From NCBI GenBank assembly GCA_024639035.1, contig JAHEJE010000027.1:1-15555 (forward strand): a stretch of DNA of 15,555 bases, read 5' to 3'. Positions 13,562-15,555 of the stretch are shown in pieces (the stretch's first letter is position 1; the number at the start of each line of letters is the position of its first letter). The translations under genes were made by a program, and so were the position numbers. The notes beneath the pieces were generated by a model. The model was not told the DNA's origin. It was given only the letters and a program-made list of their open reading frames with translations, and ran no database searches. The stretch comes from Alphaproteobacteria bacterium. Lineage in GTDB: Bacteria; Pseudomonadota; Alphaproteobacteria; Rhizobiales; Aestuariivirgaceae.

Positions 13562-14422
13562 ATGAGCGATCGACCCAGGATCTTCGACCCGCATCTGGTG
13601 CGCCAACGCATAACGCGCGCCTTGAGCCGACCGGATTATCCCGATTTCCTGTTTGGCCATGTCAACGCGGAAATCTGTGACCGTCTGGCACTCATAAAAC
13701 GCCAGTTCGCAACCACACTGATCTTGTCCGACCACCCCGCAGGGCTGGATGAACGGCTGCGCGCGAGTGCCCAGCACGATTTCGTCATCGCCGCCGGCCA
13801 GGGCAAGCGCGCCGATCTGATCCTCGACTATGAGGTTCCGCCGTTGGCACCGGAAAGCCTGAACTGCATCTTGTCGATCATGAACCTGCACGCCATCGAT
13901 GACCTCCCGGGCGCTCTCTCGCGCTACTGCCGGGCGTTGCGCCCGGATGGCCTGTTTATTGCCGCACTCCTTGGCGCCGGCAGTCTCGTGGAGTTGCGCG
14001 ATGCCTGGTTGAATGCCGAGGCCGCCAGGCCGCAAGGCGCCAGCCCGCGTGTCGCCCCGTTTGCCGATATCCGAAGTTTAGGCGGCCTGTTGCAGCATGC
14101 CGGCTTTGCCTTGCCGGTCGCCGACAGCGAACCTCTCAAACTTACCTATGAAAATCCTCTCGCCGCCATGCGCGAGATCAAGGCAATGGGCTGGTCGAAT
14201 GCCCTCAGCGCCCGCAGCCGAACCCCGGTGACCCGGTCGCTCTTGGCGCGCGCAGCGGCCGAATATCAAGCTGCAGCCCGGCTTGAAAACGGCCGCGTAT
14301 CATTGTCGCTGAATATCCTTTACCTGACCGGCTGGGCCCCACACGAAAGCCAGCAGAAACCGCTGCGGCCCGGCAGCGCCACCATGCCCCTCGCCGAGGC
14401 TCTAAAATCCGTTGGCAAATGA
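13562..14422 (+). CDS. NDUFAF5-like SAM-dependent methyltransferase family protein
   Basis: A 286-residue class I methyltransferase-fold protein of the family that includes mitochondrial NDUFAF5 (complex I assembly; arginine hydroxylation of NDUFS7) and is related to BioC. Recognisable signatures are IFDPHLVRQR near the start, then SIMNLHAIDDLPGALSRYCRALRPDGLF and LGAGSLVELRDAW, all usual for this group. SAM motif I appears degenerate: about residues 52-62 read TLILSDHPAGL, without the normal DxGxGxG glycines. Activity may be lost or altered. The ATG at 13562 is 56 bp from the divergent comF start, so their promoters are packed between or inside the genes. Its 3' end overlaps the convergent pilin gene by 21 bp. 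Confidence 0.85.
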   Translation: MSDRPRIFDPHLVRQRITRALSRPDYPDFLFGHVNAEICDRLALIKRQFATTLILSDHPAGLDERLRASAQHDFVIAAGQGKRADLILDYEVPPLAPESLNCILSIMNLHAIDDLPGALSRYCRALRPDGLFIAALLGAGSLVELRDAWLNAEAARPQGASPRVAPFADIRSLGGLLQHAGFALPVADSEPLKLTYENPLAAMREIKAMGWSNALSARSRTPVTRSLLARAAAEYQAAARLENGRVSLSLNILYLTGWAPHESQQKPLRPGSATMPLAEALKSVGK

Positions 14423-14584
14423 GGTATACATCGCCGTCAGCGAGCTTTCGATGTCGCTGAGGGCAAAAACAATCGCCAGCGATACCGTCCCGGCAATCAT
14501 CGCATACTCGATTGCCACCGCGCCCTTGTCATCGGCTGTTTTCTGCTCCAGCTCACGCAACCAGATTTCCAGTAACTCACGCAT
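14402..14584 (-). CDS. Flp/Fap-type pilin precursor
   Basis: A 60-residue Flp-family prepilin. After a 21-residue leader ending DDKG comes AVAIEYAMIAGTVSLAIVFA, with the type IVb hallmarks: cleavage after Gly21, Glu at +5, Tyr at +6, and a continuous hydrophobic helix, then a short SSLTAMYTSFANGF tail. Such pilins are cleaved by a TadV/CpaA-type prepilin peptidase and assembled by the Tad machine. The ATG at 14584 has AAGGTGA 7 nt upstream, deciding the start over 14644. No tad/cpa assembly genes are in the window, so this is an isolated copy. It is convergent with, and overlaps by 21 bp, the methyltransferase gene. Confidence 0.88.
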   Translation of the reverse strand: MRELLEIWLRELEQKTADDKGAVAIEYAMIAGTVSLAIVFALSDIESSLTAMYTSFANGF

Positions 14585-14651
14585 AACACTCACCTTTCCC
14601 ACACTGTCTTGCCACCACCGTTCCCGGCTTAGGCATCCGGACATGCGGCAA

Positions 14652-15059
14652 CTAGAGCGCGTCGATGAGATGACTGATCAGCGGTTCGTCCGCCGGCGGC
14701 ATCTCATATCCGCGGAGCCGGTTGGGTCGCACCCAGGCCAGCTCCTGACCCTCGCGCGCCTTGGGCAAACCCTTCCATCGTCGGCACACATAAAGCGGCA
14801 TCAGCAGATGGAACCGGTCGTAACCGTGGCTGGCAAACGTCAGCGGTGCCAGGCAAGCCTGCGTCACATCGATGCCAAGCTCTTCCCTCAATTCGCGGAT
14901 CAACGCGTCTTCGGGAAGCTCTGAGCCTTCCACCTTGCCGCCGGGAAACTCCCACAAGCCCGCCATGGACTTGCCTTCCGGCCGCTTGGCGATCAGCACC
15001 CGCCCGTCTGGATCAACCAGCGCGCAGGCCGCAACGAGGACGATGGGTTTACCCGTCAT
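14652..15059 (-). CDS. mutT: MutT/Nudix hydrolase (8-oxo-dGTP diphosphatase type)
   Basis: A 135-residue Nudix enzyme with a complete Nudix box: G41-x5-E47-x7-R55-E56-x-x-E59-E60-x-G62. The FPGGKVE entry and the start PIVLVAACALVDPDGRVLIAKRPEGKSMAGLWEF are typical of MutT-like proteins that hydrolyse 8-oxo-dGTP to limit transversion mutations. Length is as in the family. It is transcribed in the direction of the Flp pilin gene, with 67 nt between them. The start at 15059 fits the family N-terminus. A strict MutT function is likely but other nucleotide substrates are possible. Confidence 0.9.
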   Translation of the reverse strand: MTGKPIVLVAACALVDPDGRVLIAKRPEGKSMAGLWEFPGGKVEGSELPEDALIRELREELGIDVTQACLAPLTFASHGYDRFHLLMPLYVCRRWKGLPKAREGQELAWVRPNRLRGYEMPPADEPLISHLIDAL

Positions 15060-15231
15060 GTCCGATGCCTACCATTTATCTAAAATCTTAACGGTCCCGA
15101 AACAGCGCGTCGTTGCGCGCCCGGTATGCTCTATCAGCCCCGGCTTTCAAAGAACAGGGTTACCAAAAGGCAAATATTTTTGCTGCTGCCGGCCTTCCAC
15201 ACCAACTATGCGCCCTGCTAGAAACTCTGCC

Positions 15232-15555
15232 ATGCCGATCACCCCAGACCCTGTCACCGCCGACACAGAGCTACCGTCACGCGCCGCCGTGGTCGTCATC
15301 GGCGGCGGCATTATCGGCACATGTACAGCCCTCGAACTGGCCGAGCGCGGCATCGCCACGGTTCTGGTCGAAAAGGGTCAGATCGCCGGCGAGCAGTCGG
15401 GGCGCAATTGGGGCTGGGTGCGCCAGATGGGTCGCGACAAGCGCGAGATCCCGCTGATCCTTGAGGCCATGAAACTGTGGCGCGGCATGAACGCCCGCAT
15501 CTCTGGCGACACCGGCTTCGCTCAGTGCGGTATCGCCTACCTTGCCGAAACTGAT
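15232..15555 (+). CDS. FAD-dependent oxidoreductase (D-amino-acid-oxidase family), partial
   Basis: Partial gene: the first 108 codons, running off the right edge. The N-terminus carries a Rossmann dinucleotide-binding motif, VVVIGGGIIGTCTALELAERG, ending in VLVEKG with the ribose-binding Glu, followed by GEQSGRNWGWVRQMGRD, a stretch seen in the DAO/DadA-like family that oxidises amino acids or amines. There is no signal peptide. ATG 15232 is used; an in-frame ATG at 15208 would add eight residues. Neither has a clear ribosome site. The 172 bp upstream, shared with the divergent Nudix gene, is A/T-rich around 15165-15180 and probably holds the promoters. Confidence 0.85.
   Translation, partial: MPITPDPVTADTELPSRAAVVVIGGGIIGTCTALELAERGIATVLVEKGQIAGEQSGRNWGWVRQMGRDKREIPLILEAMKLWRGMNARISGDTGFAQCGIAYLAETD

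Noticed and set aside
14437..14460. TCAGCGA-N10-TCGCTGA dyad after the methyltransferase stop, considered as a terminator
   Set aside because: It lies within the pilin coding region and is not followed by a T tract on either strand, so it is probably chance.

Overview
The window (about 60% GC by eye) looks like an alphaproteobacterial chromosome, most likely Hyphomicrobiales (Rhizobiales). The reasons are the gene set and order on the right: DUF1178 protein, Nit1-type amidase, glutaredoxin and ComF in one minus-strand block, divergent from an NDUFAF5-like methyltransferase, then an Flp pilin and a MutT/Nudix gene. A rhizobial-style adenylate cyclase fused to TolB-N/FlgO-like and TPR regions and a YcaO/TfuA pair fit the same group.

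Layout. 1-69 (-): the start of a DUF971 protein, cut by the window edge. 114-385: a highly folded, non-coding, MITE-like element with 35-bp terminal inverted repeats, sitting exactly at the stop codon of the next gene. 381-2294 (-): membrane hybrid histidine kinase. 2355-2924: a sparse region with one possible 34-residue membrane peptide. 2925-3560 (+): GNAT acetyltransferase. 3734-5515 (+): class III nucleotide cyclase with a sensory/TPR tail.

5635-10189 (-): the most interesting part, a four-gene operon transcribed YcaO -> TfuA-like -> HExxH metalloprotease -> a 221-residue protein ending in eight tandem copies of (V/I)(S/A)GSR. YcaO and TfuA overlap by ATGA and the remaining gaps are 29-36 nt. 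YcaO/TfuA pairs are known to install backbone thioamides on peptides or proteins. A metalloprotease and a repeat-tailed possible substrate beside them suggest an uncharacterised peptide- or protein-modification system (RiPP-like, multi-core). The repeat peptide is held constant while its codons vary at almost every wobble position, including TCN to AGC and CGN to AGG switches, so it appears selected as protein. A Crp/Fnr-family regulator (10330-11022, +) is divergent from this operon and may control it; it keeps the cAMP-pocket residues, and a cyclase lies on the other side of the operon.

11115-14584: the conserved housekeeping block (DUF1178, Nit1-like amidase, GrxC, ComF on minus; methyltransferase on plus; Flp pilin on minus). 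14652-15059 (-): Nudix hydrolase. 15232-15555 (+): start of a FAD-dependent amino-acid-oxidase-type enzyme, cut by the window edge. No tRNA, rRNA, CRISPR array or transposase gene was seen.
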